Part shown: piece after piece, positions 63,140 to 64,000 of the stretch
Position numbering within the stretch: the first letter of the stretch is position 1
Layout: every line of letters starts with the position of its first letter
From: Hirsutella rhossiliensis
Lineage: Eukaryota; Ascomycota; Sordariomycetes; Hypocreales; Ophiocordycipitaceae
Length of the DNA: 64,000 nucleotides
Direction of reading: 5' to 3'
Assembly: GCF_020360975.1 (NCBI RefSeq)
Contig: NW_025408688.1
Location: 792,439-856,438 of the forward strand
Made by a program: the position numbers and the translations under genes
Notes under the pieces: model-generated
Seen by the model: only the letters and a program-made list of their open reading frames with translations
What the model was told of the DNA's origin: nothing
Databases searched by the model: none

Positions 63140-64000
63140 CCCAGACTTCAAAGAGGCCATAAGGAAGGAATTGCACGATCTCTCCGACGTGGCACCTGGA
63201 GACTGGTCGAACGCAGCAAGGCACAGGGATCGCCTCTTCCACTGAAGTGGTGTTCACCTATAAGTTTGATCAGACGGATACCTCCAAAGGTGCAAAGCTC
63301 GGATCTGCGTCCGTGGCGACCTGCAGGACGAGGACGACGACGGGAGACATATGCAGCCACCTTGCAGCAAAAACCTTCAGAATCGTGATGGCAATCGCAG
63401 CCTGATTCGGTCTTGACGTTAGACAATTCGACGTTGGTAACGCCTTCCTGTACAGCGACCTAAAGAAGGACCATCCCGTCTACGTCCGGCTCCCGCAAGG
63501 CTTTGTAGAACTTGGCTTGAAACCTGGAGAAGGCTCAACCATGATCGCGGAACTTGACAAGGCCTTGTATGGTCTTCGAGAGTCTCCACTGCTCTGGTAC
63601 AATGAGATCTCCCAGGCCCTCGAGGGCAGGGATTGACCGTACGGATGAAGAAACTTGTGTGTTTACCAACGGCAAAATCCTGGCTCTTGTCTATGTCGAC
63701 GACATCTTGATTCTCAACCCACGGCAAGAGAAGAAGGCGGTAAACGACCTGGTCCAGCATCTCCAATCCAAATACGATCTGCGCGAAGAAGAATTTAAGT
63801 GGTATCTTGGCATCAGAGTTGTAAGGATCGACCAAACAGGAAGATCTACTCTGCCAAGACGCGTACGTCGAGAAAATTGCGCGAAAGTTCAAGCTCAGCG
63901 ACTTGAAACCCGAGTACCATCAATCCCATCGCGACGATCCCGCTCGTCAAGTACAACGGGCAGGCTACTACAGAGATAAAGGCGTATCAGGAACGAGTTG
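63140..64000 (+). pseudogene. Copia reverse transcriptase, incomplete at the window end
   Basis: Fingers begin with FKEAIRKELHDLSDVAPGDW and PLPLKWVFTYKFDQ-like text (63240-63275, other frame). The palm follows with RQFDVGNAFLYSDLKKDHPV, LPQGFVELGLKPGEGSTM and LDKALYGLRESPLLWYNEIS. After a frame change near 63620 come the catalytic LALVYVDDILIL and KWYLGIRVVR. Further frame changes are at about 63830 and 63905. It is near-identical in protein to 34978-36473. The frame runs off the window. Confidence 0.85.

Larger units (their letters stand above)
59154..64000 (+). mobile_element. Ty1/copia element, 5' part, running off the window
   Basis: LTR, half-initiator-tRNA primer site, Gag, protease, integrase and most of the reverse transcriptase on the plus strand. 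Same family as the truncated copy at 34763-36473. It continues past 64000, so its 3' LTR and target duplication cannot be seen. Frame changes are frequent. Confidence 0.9.

Noticed and set aside
1..64000. CRISPR arrays, rRNA genes or bacterial operons
   Set aside because: No regularly spaced repeats or rRNA sequence seen; introns and element types are eukaryotic.

Overview
The window looks like an accessory, repeat-saturated compartment of a filamentous ascomycete genome. The evidence is short fungal-type introns (GT...TACTAAT...AG), a Zn2Cys6 cluster, a fungal bZIP, and fungal families of Helitron, Crypton, Fot1/pogo, Ty3 chromovirus and Ty1/copia elements. A remnant resembling the fungal heat-labile-enterotoxin A-chain family suggests an insect- or invertebrate-associated hypocrealean fungus; this is an inference and no species is claimed.

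Layout. 1-1347 is a copy of 54387-55732, carrying the promoter and first exon of a GH1 glycosidase. In the left copy a Crypton (1348-4436) begins inside intron 1. A copia gag fragment with its primer-binding site follows (4437-5870). 5.9-12.3 kb is the only stretch dominated by host genes: a C2H2 plus Zn2Cys6 regulator (-), an intact two-exon bZIP factor (-), an unknown 209-residue protein (+) and the C-terminal end of another Zn2Cys6-type regulator (-). 12298-17772 is a Ty3 chromovirus (-) with 190-bp LTRs and a self-priming site. 17932 to about 23300 is Helitron A (-). 24359-33774 is a second Helitron family (B): a Rep-helicase on + with a divergently transcribed accessory gene on -. 34055-34762 is the toxin-family remnant, cut by a copia LTR. 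34763-36473 is a truncated copia (-) fused to a 5'-truncated second copy of Helitron A (36473-39479, +). 39.9-49.9 kb holds a GH39-like gene split by a complete 6.1-kb copia element with a GAAGT target duplication, bracketed by inverted copies of an LTR-like repeat. 49995-53811 is a carboxylesterase gene split by a pogo element with perfect 44-bp TIRs and a TA duplication. 54387-57518 is the longer GH1 copy. 59154-64000 is another copia element running off the window.

How it fits together. Almost everything is a transposable element or a host gene cut by one. All recognisable secreted-protein genes (GH1 twice, GH39, carboxylesterase, toxin-family) are frameshifted, truncated or interrupted. 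The bZIP and the 209-residue gene are open and look intact, so the frameshifts are more likely real decay than a uniform sequencing problem, though that cannot be proven from one window. No rRNA, convincing tRNA or CRISPR was seen. The least explained system is Helitron B with its divergent accessory protein, followed by the Crypton with GATAAG-motif arrays at both ends.
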